DNA of 64,000 nt from Paenibacillus dauci. GTDB lineage: Bacteria > Bacillota > Bacilli > Paenibacillales > Paenibacillaceae. A program made the position numbers and the translations under genes. Under the pieces are notes generated by a model that saw nothing but the letters and a program-made list of their open reading frames with translations, searched no databases and was not told where the DNA came from. Shown piece by piece: positions 6,899 to 15,856 of this stretch; the stretch's first letter is position 1, and every line of letters starts with the position of its first letter. Location of the stretch: positions 558,001-622,000 of the forward strand of contig NZ_LAQQ01000001.1 in NCBI RefSeq assembly GCF_000971985.1. The letters are read 5' to 3'.

Positions 6899-9723
6899 TT
6901 ATTTATCCACCTTTCCCATAATTCTTCTGTGGCTCCTCCGCCTCTGTCCCATATTTCCATCCTATCTTCCACTGGTTTCTTCAACATACGTTTTAGTTGT
7001 CTTTGATTAGGAATCTTAGATTTGTACAAAGGAAGCCCTTGCTCAACTGCTTTTTTCAATTTCTGTTGTAATTCATAAACTTGATTTTCAAGCACTTCAA
7101 CACTAGCATTAATATCCATTTTATCAAGTTGTTTCTTTACTACTCTATTGTAGATACTATGGTATCCAGTGTGTCTACTCATAGGACTTATTTTCGAAGA
7201 AGGAATTGGTAAAAATATGCCGTTAGAAGCATGATTGATCTCCATTCCAATTTTTTCTATTATAGGATGGTTGTATAATTCACCTGGAATAATATGTTGT
7301 GCTTGATAACCACTCCAACTATCTGATCTCTTTAATCCCATAGTTTCCAATAAATTTTTGCCTAATTTTGTTGAATCACTAATTTCGATTTCACCTGGAG
7401 TACCTGGAATCAGCCTCTGTTTTTCCTTTACAGAAAGACTAGTTCCTTCAGCTTGCTCCATAACTTTAAGATAATTTTTTTGTACTTCTGTTTTTGGTAT
7501 TTCTACATTTTTTACATTAGCAGATTCATTTAATCTTATGGGTAAACCCTCAGCAGTCATCATCTGAGGACTCATCATATTATCTAATTCGCTTTTTATC
7601 TTCTGACTCAGTTTACTTCCTGTTTCACTGAGTTTTTTCAATGAATTTTGGAAAGCCTCTACAGAAGCCTTAGCTCCATTTTTAATAAAGGTGGGAGTCT
7701 TTTTAGCTCCAGTAACAATTGCATTTCCTAGCGCCTTGCCTGCTTTGGAATTAACAACGCCCACAGTCGCTACACCGAGTCCTGCACTCATTCCGACCGA
7801 CTTCCAGTCAATTTCGGAGAACTTTTTCCCTTGCATCATCTGACTGGCGATATCGGATACAGCATTTTCAGCACCGCCTAGGGCCATTTTACCAGCGATC
7901 GATCCTCCAACCCCGAGTGGGCCAAATATCGCTCCGGTGACGGCTCCAATCAACGACTCCCGCAGAGCGGTCTTCGCATATTCCCCGAAGTCGCTCACTT
8001 CCCCTCGAGCGATATCGGAAGCGGCCTGAACACCCACTGCAATTCCGCCTGCAGCCATAGCTCCAACGGCTACCGCTCCTACAATTACCGGTCCAGCTCC
8101 CAGCGTCGCTACAGTAAATGCCGCCAGCGCAGCCACACCTACCACAATGGCCAGTCCACCCAGCACGTTGCGACCGAGCTTACCCCAGTCAAACGGCTTT
8201 GGTGGATCAGGTGGTGGGGGTGGTGTACCTTTTTGCGGTTCATCCTGATAGGCTGCATAAGCTGTCCGGTCGCTACCATCCGCCCAGACCTTTTCGCCGA
8301 GCAGATGATATTCCCCTTCTATAGCAATGCCCGATGTGCCTCCTGTTTTGTAGGCCATGATTTGCTCACCGGCCTGGATGATTACTTTCTTTTTGCTGAA
8401 CAGCACAATATCTTCTTTACCCGTTATGGTCAGCTTTTTGGGACTACGGATCGTGACACCTACGCCGTCTTCCAGACTGATAGCCATCGTGCCTGCCGGA
8501 TTCCCATGGACATGCACATGATCAGGGGCCATTTTCAGTTCGCTGCCATGTTCACTACCATAATACCGGATATTGGGGTCGCTTGTCTTGGGCGCACTCG
8601 CTCCATTGGTACGCACTGAGCCAATGATCTGCGCCCTGGTTCCGGTACCATCCGGATGGTACAGACTGGCTTTAGTACCAACCTGTGGCATGCTGTACAT
8701 CGGGCCGCCCGTTGGCGGTGCGAACGGGTACCAGTGCGGATCGGCTTTGCCGTCGTCTTTATCTACATCGAGTTTGAGTTTCACTTCTTCACCGCGTACG
8801 GCGAGTACGGTTCCTTCCAGCGATACGCCGATTGCTTTAGGATTGGTGATCAGGAGGCTACGGACACCCGGTTCACGGGAAAGTACATAGTTGAACAGCA
8901 GCTGGCCTTTATCCATAATGGCATGGACTTCGCGTACCACCAGCTTTTTATCTCGAAAGGTTACCCGATCTCCAATCGCAAATGGCTCGATATGCTGCAG
9001 CTCATAGCGAAAGAAATCCGTATCATGCAGGCCGGCTTCCGAACCGCCTGCCTGCTGATAGGCTTTGAGATCTTTGCGTGCTGTATAAGGGACGTCATCC
9101 GGTACAGTCACAGTTTTACCTTCCGGCAGCCCAAAATGCAGCCTAGGCTTTACAGATTCCAGCATATCACAGACCACAACAGTCTGTAACCGACTGGCCA
9201 GACGCTTGGTTAACGCCCAGTCCGTCTCTTCATATTGCAGGATTGCTTCGCCTGTTTCCTGATCGCTTCCTTTATGAAAAGCAATTGAACTGCCCGGATA
9301 ATCCGTATTGATTTTGCTGATTAATTCTTCATACGTCTGTGTCTGTTCCGGGAACGTACGCTTGCGTTTCTGGATATCCCATAGTGAGGAAGCGCTAATG
9401 CCCTCAATGACAATCTCATGCCTGTTATTCTGACGAATCGCTTCTACTTTGTTAACCAGACCGCGGAACAGCGGCTGTTCGGCTCCAAAGGAACCATATG
9501 TAACTTCGATTTGATCCTGTACCGAAGCGGCAAGCGGCATTTGCATCTGAATGTCTTCGTCCATCCAGCCGGTCAACTGCAGCTTGGCATGTTCTCCAGG
9601 CTTCCATTCGATCTCAAGCCCATGAATGTGTTGAAGCGGATACGGACATTTTACTTTGAGCTGGTCGTAGCCAATGACTTCCGGACTGCCGATTCCCAGT
9701 GCATCCATAATCGTCTCTATCAT
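6895..9723 (-). CDS. VgrG-like spike protein with C-terminal AHH nuclease toxin
   Basis: A 942-residue polymorphic effector. Residues 1 to about 290 resemble the VgrG/gpD baseplate hub, including YEETDWALTKRLASRL, shared in form with the paralogue at 11448-12917. About 290-375 is a gp5-type OB fold and 380-480 a repetitive beta-needle. A proline run leads into glycine/alanine-rich hydrophobic segments (about 515-570 and 588-611) typical of pre-toxin or membrane-crossing regions. About 800-870 is an AHH endonuclease: His810 in QAQHIIP, NHASNGIFLP, then SRHTGYHSIYN. The ATG at 9723 follows AGAGGA by 6 bases; ATGs at 9741 and 9738, overlapping the previous stop, are alternatives. Base composition changes near 7.7 kb, so the tip was probably acquired separately. 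Confidence 0.85.
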   Translation of the reverse strand: MIETIMDALGIGSPEVIGYDQLKVKCPYPLQHIHGLEIEWKPGEHAKLQLTGWMDEDIQMQMPLAASVQDQIEVTYGSFGAEQPLFRGLVNKVEAIRQNNRHEIVIEGISASSLWDIQKRKRTFPEQTQTYEELISKINTDYPGSSIAFHKGSDQETGEAILQYEETDWALTKRLASRLQTVVVCDMLESVKPRLHFGLPEGKTVTVPDDVPYTARKDLKAYQQAGGSEAGLHDTDFFRYELQHIEPFAIGDRVTFRDKKLVVREVHAIMDKGQLLFNYVLSREPGVRSLLITNPKAIGVSLEGTVLAVRGEEVKLKLDVDKDDGKADPHWYPFAPPTGGPMYSMPQVGTKASLYHPDGTGTRAQIIGSVRTNGASAPKTSDPNIRYYGSEHGSELKMAPDHVHVHGNPAGTMAISLEDGVGVTIRSPKKLTITGKEDIVLFSKKKVIIQAGEQIMAYKTGGTSGIAIEGEYHLLGEKVWADGSDRTAYAAYQDEPQKGTPPPPPDPPKPFDWGKLGRNVLGGLAIVVGVAALAAFTVATLGAGPVIVGAVAVGAMAAGGIAVGVQAASDIARGEVSDFGEYAKTALRESLIGAVTGAIFGPLGVGGSIAGKMALGGAENAVSDIASQMMQGKKFSEIDWKSVGMSAGLGVATVGVVNSKAGKALGNAIVTGAKKTPTFIKNGAKASVEAFQNSLKKLSETGSKLSQKIKSELDNMMSPQMMTAEGLPIRLNESANVKNVEIPKTEVQKNYLKVMEQAEGTSLSVKEKQRLIPGTPGEIEISDSTKLGKNLLETMGLKRSDSWSGYQAQHIIPGELYNHPIIEKIGMEINHASNGIFLPIPSSKISPMSRHTGYHSIYNRVVKKQLDKMDINASVEVLENQVYELQQKLKKAVEQGLPLYKSKIPNQRQLKRMLKKPVEDRMEIWDRGGGATEELWERWINK

Positions 9724-9737
9724 CTCGGTTCCTCTCA

Positions 9738-10121
9738 TCATTCCTGTCCACTCGTTTCGAATTTGATGCTTCCCTTGTACATGCATAAATGGCAGGAAGA
9801 TGTTGTTAGCGCAGGCTTGCCCTCGACCCGTGTCTTTTCCTTGGTCATCATCCATGGCTGGCACAATTGCGGCAGACATGGCTTGCCCTGCACCTGCCCG
9901 CCGCCTTCAGCTACCAAATATATTGTCTCCGAACTGGGATTAAGTGAGCTGCTGCATACGCCAAAGCTGGCTACATTTTCGGGTTTATAATCATCTTCAT
10001 TCATCATCGGCTGAGTTTTGACAAAAGATCCGTGACTGGCCGGCAGGTTGATCTTGCGCGGATGGGATCCATAACTGCAACGCATGGACGCACCGCGGAC
10101 AACATAGTATTCATCTGCCAC
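9738..10121 (-). CDS. DUF4280 PAAR-like spike-tip protein
   Basis: A 127-residue protein opening with GTG (GTG GCA GAT GAA) behind AAAGGAGGGA. The start MADEYYVVRGASMRCSYGSHPRKINLP is the DUF4280 signature, and several cysteines (CSYG, GVCSSS, PCLPQLCQPW, SSCHLCMYKG) are placed as in PAAR-type cone proteins that cap VgrG spikes. It lies directly before the VgrG-AHH effector, the position of a tip protein. DUF4280 is known as PAAR-like from families in Firmicutes; binding to this spike is inferred. Confidence 0.85.
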   Translation of the reverse strand: MADEYYVVRGASMRCSYGSHPRKINLPASHGSFVKTQPMMNEDDYKPENVASFGVCSSSLNPSSETIYLVAEGGGQVQGKPCLPQLCQPWMMTKEKTRVEGKPALTTSSCHLCMYKGSIKFETSGQE

Positions 10122-10261
10122 GTAATTTCCCTCCTTTACTGCAAATCCTGTTTCAGATTAGTGTAGTTGGTTCAATAAACCGAAGGTATGTCTTTATTTG
10201 ATGGGTAGGCTGTTCCTGCTTTCTGTATACGATTGGGTGTGGAATCCTTATTTCTAGAGTG

Positions 10262-10801
10262 TTACCGATACTGGGCAGCATGAACAGCAAGACGCTCTAG
10301 GCGTATGCCCGTCATATCGCGACGCAGCATGCTCTCTGCCATATCCAGTCGAACCACAATTTCGGGACGGGCACTGCCCGCAATACGGAATATCCGGCGC
10401 TGCTGCAGTTTGGCTTCGTCCAGCACAATTTGTTTGAGCATACTATGATCCTGATTCCACTCACTGTCTGGATGCAGCACATCCGCTACAGTTGGAAAAG
10501 GAATATAATACGGCAACTGCAGCATCCGCTCCCGATCGAGCAGTACCGTTATGCGAAAAGCCATTGCCGGATCATACATCGCCCAAAGCTTCATCATTCG
10601 CTCGGATAGCAGAGGTACCGCTTCTTCCATATAATCGAGAAATTCCGTATCTTCCCCGGAACGCATATATAATCCGAGCGGCTCCCTGATATCATCCGGC
10701 TGCAGATGCGGGAGCTTCCATACCGGAATCTGCTGGGTAATCGGCTCAAGCCGCGGAATATCGGTATAACGCATATCCTGCTTCAGGAGAAAATAGTCCA
10801 T
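10262..10801 (-). CDS. Unrecognised protein of the spike operon (179 aa)
   Basis: The 179-residue soluble protein begins MDYFLLKQDMRYTDIPRLEP and ends in an arginine-rich helix. It has no signal peptide or membrane segment. Its start overlaps the end of the preceding gene by 19 bases, so it is co-translated with the 222-residue protein. The fold cannot be named; the opening MDYFLL-D-RY-D resembles Imm11-like immunity proteins, but weakly. Position between a VgrG-like gene and the PAAR-like gene suggests an adaptor, loading factor or immunity role. Confidence 0.7.
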   Translation of the reverse strand: MDYFLLKQDMRYTDIPRLEPITQQIPVWKLPHLQPDDIREPLGLYMRSGEDTEFLDYMEEAVPLLSERMMKLWAMYDPAMAFRITVLLDRERMLQLPYYIPFPTVADVLHPDSEWNQDHSMLKQIVLDEAKLQQRRIFRIAGSARPEIVVRLDMAESMLRRDMTGIRLERLAVHAAQYR

Positions 10802-11451
10802 TGCTCTGCTGCCTCCTTTTGCTCTGCTGATGCCTGACGATCAGGAGATTCCGCAGAATTCTCCAGCTGACAGAGCAGCTCGCTCTCGTCCCGGAACTCC
10901 CCGGCCAGAATAGTACAGCCAGCTGCTTTGCTCAGTTTGGTCCAATCGGGATGTTCCACCCAGACCGGCATCATCGATTTGATAAATTCCACAGTCAGCG
11001 TATGATATTTCACCGCTTCGATCTGCTGTATTTTCTCGATATCCATTACTGTAATCCGGCGGCCATACGGACGACGAAGCTCATCCAGTTGCTTCATCCG
11101 GTCAAATAATGGTCGGAACGTGAAAGCGGCATCCCAGTGTACAGTACATTCGACGGGGTCAAGAAACCAGCGTTCATCATAACAATCGATTCGGTAAGTG
11201 GGCTGGTTGTTCATAATGGCAGTGCGTAATAGTGAAATATACATATAGCGAATAGGACCTTTTTGTCCGGTAGACTGTAGTTCCTGGGCACGCTGGCATG
11301 CTTCGTGCAGCGAGTCAATCAGGCTTTGCTCAATATCCTCTTTGTCGTCTTCGTAATTTTTCTCGATGATGTGCAGATCGCCGAGCCAGCCTTCCAGCAC
11401 ATGCTCCTGCAGGAATTCATCCAGCGCGCTGTCACGATCCGGCAGCCTCAT
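10783..11451 (-). CDS. Unrecognised protein of the spike operon (222 aa)
   Basis: A 222-residue soluble protein of mixed charge, beginning MRLPDRDSALDEFLQEHVLEGWL. Its ATG overlaps the stop of the VgrG-like gene (ATGA, 11448-11451). I recognise no domain. Distinctive stretches are PIRYMYISLLRTAIMNNQP, YDERWFLDP and VEFIKSMMPVWVEHPDW. It is tightly linked to spike and tip genes, so an assembly or effector-adaptor function is the natural guess, with no direct sequence support. Confidence 0.7.
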   Translation of the reverse strand: MRLPDRDSALDEFLQEHVLEGWLGDLHIIEKNYEDDKEDIEQSLIDSLHEACQRAQELQSTGQKGPIRYMYISLLRTAIMNNQPTYRIDCYDERWFLDPVECTVHWDAAFTFRPLFDRMKQLDELRRPYGRRITVMDIEKIQQIEAVKYHTLTVEFIKSMMPVWVEHPDWTKLSKAAGCTILAGEFRDESELLCQLENSAESPDRQASAEQKEAAEQWTIFS

Positions 11452-12917
11452 TCGATATTCACCTTGCCCCCGGTCAATTTCACATCGTCCTTGATATTGA
11501 CGGTAGCTCCAGCCTGAATGAAATCAACGCCCTCTTGACCTTCGATGGTAATCTTGGTTTTGCCGGTAATCTGGATATCCTCGTCTGCAGTCATGATGAT
11601 CTTTTTGTTGCTGTTGATTTCTATACCACCTTCGTCCGTCAGACGGATCAGCAGCTGTCCATTGGCGATAATCTCTACCGCACCCGGCTTGAAGACGACC
11701 TGTTTGCCATATTTGGTGCTGATGCTTTTGATCGCCGGATCGCTGCGTTTGACCGGATCAGACGATTTCAGATCCACCGAACTTGCCACAAAAGCATTCT
11801 TCTCACGTTCATCGGGGAAATACAGACGAATCTGGTCGCCTGCTTCCGGCATCGCATACCAACCGCTGCCGTCTGGAGAAGAATAGACGGTAGAGTATGC
11901 GAACCACTTGGCGCCACTCTCGTCCGAACCTTGGTCGATATCCAATTTGATTTTCACCTGGTCTTTCATAATCTCGGTGACTTTACCGAACAACGAAGCA
12001 CCTGACAATTCATGTGCCCATATCGTACGCAAGCGGAAGCTCGGACGATCACGCAGAACATAGCGTCCAACCAGAAGCTCACCTTCGGTTACAATCTCGG
12101 CGGATGCGATGTATAGCGTCTTGTCCTGAAAGCGAACCGGACTGCCCAATTCCAGCAATTCATAGCTGTTCACTTCGTAGCTGATACTGGATTCTTCCCG
12201 ATCGTCAGGAATACCGTTGTTGGCTTTGAGCTTATGCTCCATCAGATCTTTTTTGACGGTATAATTATGCTCATTCAGCAGAATCGGAGAATTCCCCTCC
12301 GGTACACCCACCATCAGCTTCATTCCCGCCTGAGTAGATGTAGGAATCAGCGGTGCATTCAATCTGGAAGCAAGCCGCTTAGCAAATACCCAATCGGTCT
12401 CGTTATATTGCACAAACAGTTCTTCCAGATACTTGCCATGGGAAGCTTCGTCCCGGATCTCTGCCTGGGGATAGCTGCTCGCCAGGTGATTAAATAGATC
12501 CCGGTAGGCCTCCTCGATCTTCTGAAAAGAGCGCTGCTTTTTCTTGATATCCATCAGGAAAGTCATGCTCTGCGCTTCGATATGGAGTTCACGCACGTCG
12601 TTAATTGCTTTTACCGAAATATCAGTGACTACGCCCTGGAATAACAGAATCTCCTCATACGGATTGCTGATAAATACACGGATTCTTTCATCTTCATCTG
12701 CGCGTTCTACATACTGGTCCATCAGTTCTTCCGGCACAATTCCCTGAAGCGTGAAGGTCACATGTTCATTGAGTTTTTTGACGATACCTAGTTTGAGAAC
12801 ACGTTCGAATTGATACGGTTCAATACGGATATCTGCCTTGGTGAAGATCGTCGGCAGCAGAGGACGGCCGGCTAAGATATCCGACATGGATTGCGTACGG
12901 GTAGATGCAAAAGTCAT
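11448..12917 (-). CDS. VgrG-like spike protein without toxin extension
   Basis: A 489-residue protein. The N-terminal about 290 residues follow the phage late-control gpD/VgrG hub layout, with YNETDWVFAKRLASRL as in the toxin-bearing paralogue. About 300-382 is the OB-fold (GKVTEIMKDQVKIKLDID to FPDE-E-NAFVASSVD), and the remainder is a repetitive beta-needle (LTDEGGIEINSNKKIIMTADEDIQITGKTKITIE, split by strand turns). No C-terminal toxin. It follows the DcrB-like gene by 5 bases. With the DUF4280 protein it could form the structural spike that the toxin-bearing VgrG joins or replaces. Confidence 0.85.
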   Translation of the reverse strand: MTFASTRTQSMSDILAGRPLLPTIFTKADIRIEPYQFERVLKLGIVKKLNEHVTFTLQGIVPEELMDQYVERADEDERIRVFISNPYEEILLFQGVVTDISVKAINDVRELHIEAQSMTFLMDIKKKQRSFQKIEEAYRDLFNHLASSYPQAEIRDEASHGKYLEELFVQYNETDWVFAKRLASRLNAPLIPTSTQAGMKLMVGVPEGNSPILLNEHNYTVKKDLMEHKLKANNGIPDDREESSISYEVNSYELLELGSPVRFQDKTLYIASAEIVTEGELLVGRYVLRDRPSFRLRTIWAHELSGASLFGKVTEIMKDQVKIKLDIDQGSDESGAKWFAYSTVYSSPDGSGWYAMPEAGDQIRLYFPDEREKNAFVASSVDLKSSDPVKRSDPAIKSISTKYGKQVVFKPGAVEIIANGQLLIRLTDEGGIEINSNKKIIMTADEDIQITGKTKITIEGQEGVDFIQAGATVNIKDDVKLTGGKVNIE

Positions 12918-12922
12918 TCGTA

Positions 12923-13510
12923 TTATTCTCCTTTCAAGGAACCGGTCTGAATAGTATGTATCATCTGCAGCACAAGATCACGCCACTGTTGGTAACTCTT
13001 GTATGGACAGGTAAAGCCTCCAATAATCGTCTCCCCATTTAACTCCAGGAAAAATTGTAGCCGATAAGCAGGCTGATCCAGTGCAGGGCTTTTGAAATCG
13101 AAATAGCCGATCGTTTTGCCATGAACGCTGATAATCTTCTCATCATAAAATACGTTGGTCGGCTGCATGTTTTTGATCATTTGCTTCATGCCGGCTGTAA
13201 GCTCCTGTACCCAGCTGTCTTGCAGTGGCTGATCCACATGCTGCAGGGTAATATCTACTTCGCCTCTGGCATTGGTGAGAATAACTGCCGGACGATCCTC
13301 GTATGGATATTTGACCCGCTGCATGTCCCTAGACATCGGCTTGAAGCTGGAAGGAATATGTATATGCAGCTGATCACCAAAAAAGGATCTCTGCTCAAAA
13401 GTGTACTCCTGTCCTTCCGCTTCTACCGTCCCTGCAAGGATATCCTTGTTCTTCTGAGCCAGCTCGGCCTGGTTCAGCAGTTCCATAATTTTCTCATCAT
13501 CGTATTTCAT
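12923..13510 (-). CDS. DcrB/DUF1795-like protein, candidate Eag-type effector chaperone
   Basis: A 195-residue soluble protein without a signal peptide. After a helical N-terminus it has the DcrB/DUF1795 pattern: FGDQLHIHIPSSFKPM, VKYPYEDRPAVILTN, then IGYFDFKSPALDQPAYRLQFFLELNG and a final W-helix. In Gram-negative type VI clusters DUF1795 proteins are the Eag chaperones that shield hydrophobic segments of spike-linked effectors. Here it is the first gene of an operon whose effector has such hydrophobic segments, so a chaperone role is a reasonable inference. The start has AAAGGGGGA. Confidence 0.75.
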   Translation of the reverse strand: MKYDDEKIMELLNQAELAQKNKDILAGTVEAEGQEYTFEQRSFFGDQLHIHIPSSFKPMSRDMQRVKYPYEDRPAVILTNARGEVDITLQHVDQPLQDSWVQELTAGMKQMIKNMQPTNVFYDEKIISVHGKTIGYFDFKSPALDQPAYRLQFFLELNGETIIGGFTCPYKSYQQWRDLVLQMIHTIQTGSLKGE

Positions 13511-14045
13511 GATGTTCCCCCTTTGTTCGAATTACTGATTAGTAAGTCTAATGAACCATATGGATATTGAATTGTCGTTTATTGTAGGTTAGTAGGGTAC
13601 AAATTTAATAAGAATTCCATGATGACAATCGAATCATATTCAGTCTCCAAACCGTTGATAACTGCTGTCTGTGCATATGTATTGAAACGCCTATTTACCT
13701 GATATATTGTACATTGAGCAGTAGTAACAGCTGGACTTTCTATGATAAATAACAAATGTTATCGCTTTATTACAATTCTGGATATACACCAATAAATAGA
13801 TACAAATTAACCATGGAATTGATCTCTATTTTACCATGTTTTAGGATAGATCGCAGTCCGCATCCGGTCCTATATTTTGGTTTGCAAAGTGCCTATTAAT
13901 GAAATACGGATAAACAAATTTCGATATTCATATAACAAAAGCAAGGAACAATTGTCTACGACGACAATGCACCTTGCTTTCTTATTTGCAATGTAGCTAT
14001 TCAGCAGTTAGCAATTCTACAACTACCAGCCTATAAAATATAACG
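13511..14045. other. Intergenic region with operon promoter and a terminator
   Basis: About 535 bases with no credible ORF. The right part holds the hairpin at 13938-13980 behind the SLH gene. The left part must hold the promoter of the spike operon, but I could not identify a convincing -35/-10 pair. Confidence 0.5.
13938..13980 (-). terminator. Intrinsic terminator after the SLH lipoprotein gene
   Basis: Outer arms AAAGCAAGG/CCTTGCTTT and inner arms ATTGTC/GACAAT form an interrupted hairpin, followed on the minus strand by a short TTTTG. Confidence 0.65.
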
Positions 14046-15527
14046 CTAACTGTCTTTACCGTCTACCAGCCATTGTGCTGCTTCTGCACGAGTAACTGTC
14101 TGCTGCGGATTCAAACTTTTCACATAACCAAATACATTACGATAAATTCCATTGGAGTATTCCGCAGCTGCTACTGCGCGAATATAAGGTTCTGGATCAG
14201 CATAGTTTGTACCAATGCGATCAAAATCAGGTATAGTAGACGTTCCTGCTTTGACGGTATTCAAATTTAATATTGGATCTTTGATCCGATCTTCATCCTG
14301 ATACCAGTACCACAACAAAGCCAGTTGTTCACGCGTTAAAGGACGATCCAGCTCAAGTTTGTTATTATCCAGTGGAATAATAGCATCTGCTGCTTTCATC
14401 GTCTCAACAATCCCATAATCGGGATCAGTTACGGGAACATCCTGGTAACTCGGATTCGTTGGAGATACAGGATTCATTTTTTTGAAATCAAACTTGTACA
14501 GCCAGCGAATAAAATCACGCCGTGTTATGACTTCATTCGGTTGAAATTCGCCCTGATCATTTACCAAAGCTGCTCCTGACTGAAGCAGCCGTATAATCTG
14601 TCCCTTTACCGGACTATCTGCAATATCGGTAACCGTTACAGAATCAATTGAAGTCGTATCAACTGCTGGCGTGGATTTACTGTTGTTTTCGGCGATCCGT
14701 CCATCCTGTTTCTTCTGCGCCTCGTTGACTTCATTATTTTCTATAATCCAATGAGCAGCTTGGGCACGGGTTACTGACGCCTGCGGCTGTAATTCTTTTC
14801 CTTTTGGAAAAATATCAAAGTAAATATCATGTGTTCCATTCAAATAAAAATTCATGGAAGTCACATAAGGTTCGCCTACCTGATCACGATCAGAATAGGG
14901 CCTTAATCCATAGGTTCGGGCCGTCTTTTTATTTAATACAGGATCAATGATCAGATATTCTGGCGTGTACCATCCCCATAACAAAGTAAGTTCCTGTCGG
15001 GTAAGATCTTTGTCCATCTGCATCGACCCATCAGGAAACCCTGTAATTACGCCAGCTGCCTTCATTCCTTCAATCAAGCCATAATTGGAGTTATCCGGTG
15101 TAAGATCGTTGAAACTTGGCGTCTCTGCGTTATGTGGTTTGATATGCTTGTTGTTATAGTTGTACATCCAATTAATAAACTCTGCCCGTGTAATAGGCTG
15201 CTCGGGTCTGAATTGTCCTTGTTGATCCAGTTGTGCGGCACCAGCTTGTAGAAGCTTTTGAATGTACTCTTTTTCAGCTGATTGTGCAATATCTGTCGGC
15301 TCTTGCTCGGTTTGAGTAGATGTTGTCGGTTCCTTCACATTTACGTATACAGGGACAGGAGCTGCCAGAGGGTCAATCGCTGCTTGTTCACTAGCTACCT
15401 CTGCACTTGGAGAAAGATTCGTCTGAGCTGCCTTATCCGTAGAAGATAATTCCGTTTGGCAACCTGTTGTAATCAACCCCATAGCAATAATAATTGGATA
15501 AAATCGATGTACTCTCAATGCATTCAC
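14046..15527 (-). CDS. SLH-domain lipoprotein with a duplicated body
   Basis: A 493-residue exported protein. The N-terminus has a signal segment ending in LITTGC, an imperfect lipobox that makes Cys23 the likely lipid site. Two homologous halves follow (about 85-270 and 305-490). Each holds SLH-like units: ITRAEFINWMYNYN, GLIEGMKAAGVITGFPDGS, LTRQELTLLWGWY and VTRAQAAHWIIE in the first, with close counterparts in the second. SLH units bind pyruvylated wall polymers. Having both a lipid anchor and SLH units would tie membrane to wall; no catalytic domain is seen. The GTG at 15527 is very close to AGGA; a TTG at 15518 may be the true start. Confidence 0.8.
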   Translation of the reverse strand: MNALRVHRFYPIIIAMGLITTGCQTELSSTDKAAQTNLSPSAEVASEQAAIDPLAAPVPVYVNVKEPTTSTQTEQEPTDIAQSAEKEYIQKLLQAGAAQLDQQGQFRPEQPITRAEFINWMYNYNNKHIKPHNAETPSFNDLTPDNSNYGLIEGMKAAGVITGFPDGSMQMDKDLTRQELTLLWGWYTPEYLIIDPVLNKKTARTYGLRPYSDRDQVGEPYVTSMNFYLNGTHDIYFDIFPKGKELQPQASVTRAQAAHWIIENNEVNEAQKKQDGRIAENNSKSTPAVDTTSIDSVTVTDIADSPVKGQIIRLLQSGAALVNDQGEFQPNEVITRRDFIRWLYKFDFKKMNPVSPTNPSYQDVPVTDPDYGIVETMKAADAIIPLDNNKLELDRPLTREQLALLWYWYQDEDRIKDPILNLNTVKAGTSTIPDFDRIGTNYADPEPYIRAVAAAEYSNGIYRNVFGYVKSLNPQQTVTRAEAAQWLVDGKDS

Positions 15528-15856
15528 ATCCTATGTATTGTTTTACTACTTACTCCTAATTGTATGTACTTTGGGTAAATCAGATGATGATACGCATAAC
15601 TAATTTGTCAATTTATTAGTTGGAAGTAGGTTTTAAATTCTAACAGCTATAAAAAGTAAAGTCTATAGCTCGTACAGTTTATTGAGAATTTTGGTGGGCT
15701 CACTTAATAATACAAAACAATATAAATTTATATGACTTCAATATATCCATAATGCTTATACATAAAGAAGGAGCAGACTATAGCTGCTCCTTTTTCACCA
15801 TTTTTATATTCATAATTCATCATGCTTTTATGTTCATTTTTTTTGATAATGATAAT
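15528..15856. other. Intergenic region with terminator and likely promoter
   Basis: About 330 A+T-rich bases between the broken YyaL-type gene and the SLH gene. They contain the hairpin at 15768-15792 and, near the right end, the presumed SLH promoter. No ORF is supported. Confidence 0.5.
15768..15797. terminator. Intrinsic terminator
   Basis: AAGGAGCAG and CTGCTCCTT form a 9-bp stem with a 7-base loop. The T-run is better on the plus strand (TTTTT) than on the minus strand, though the gene it would serve ends at 15857 on the minus strand. Confidence 0.65.

Noticed and set aside
10122-10261. Gap inside the spike operon suspected of a missing small gene
   Set aside because: About 140 bases with no ORF having a credible start; only the GTG ribosome site of the DUF4280 gene is visible.
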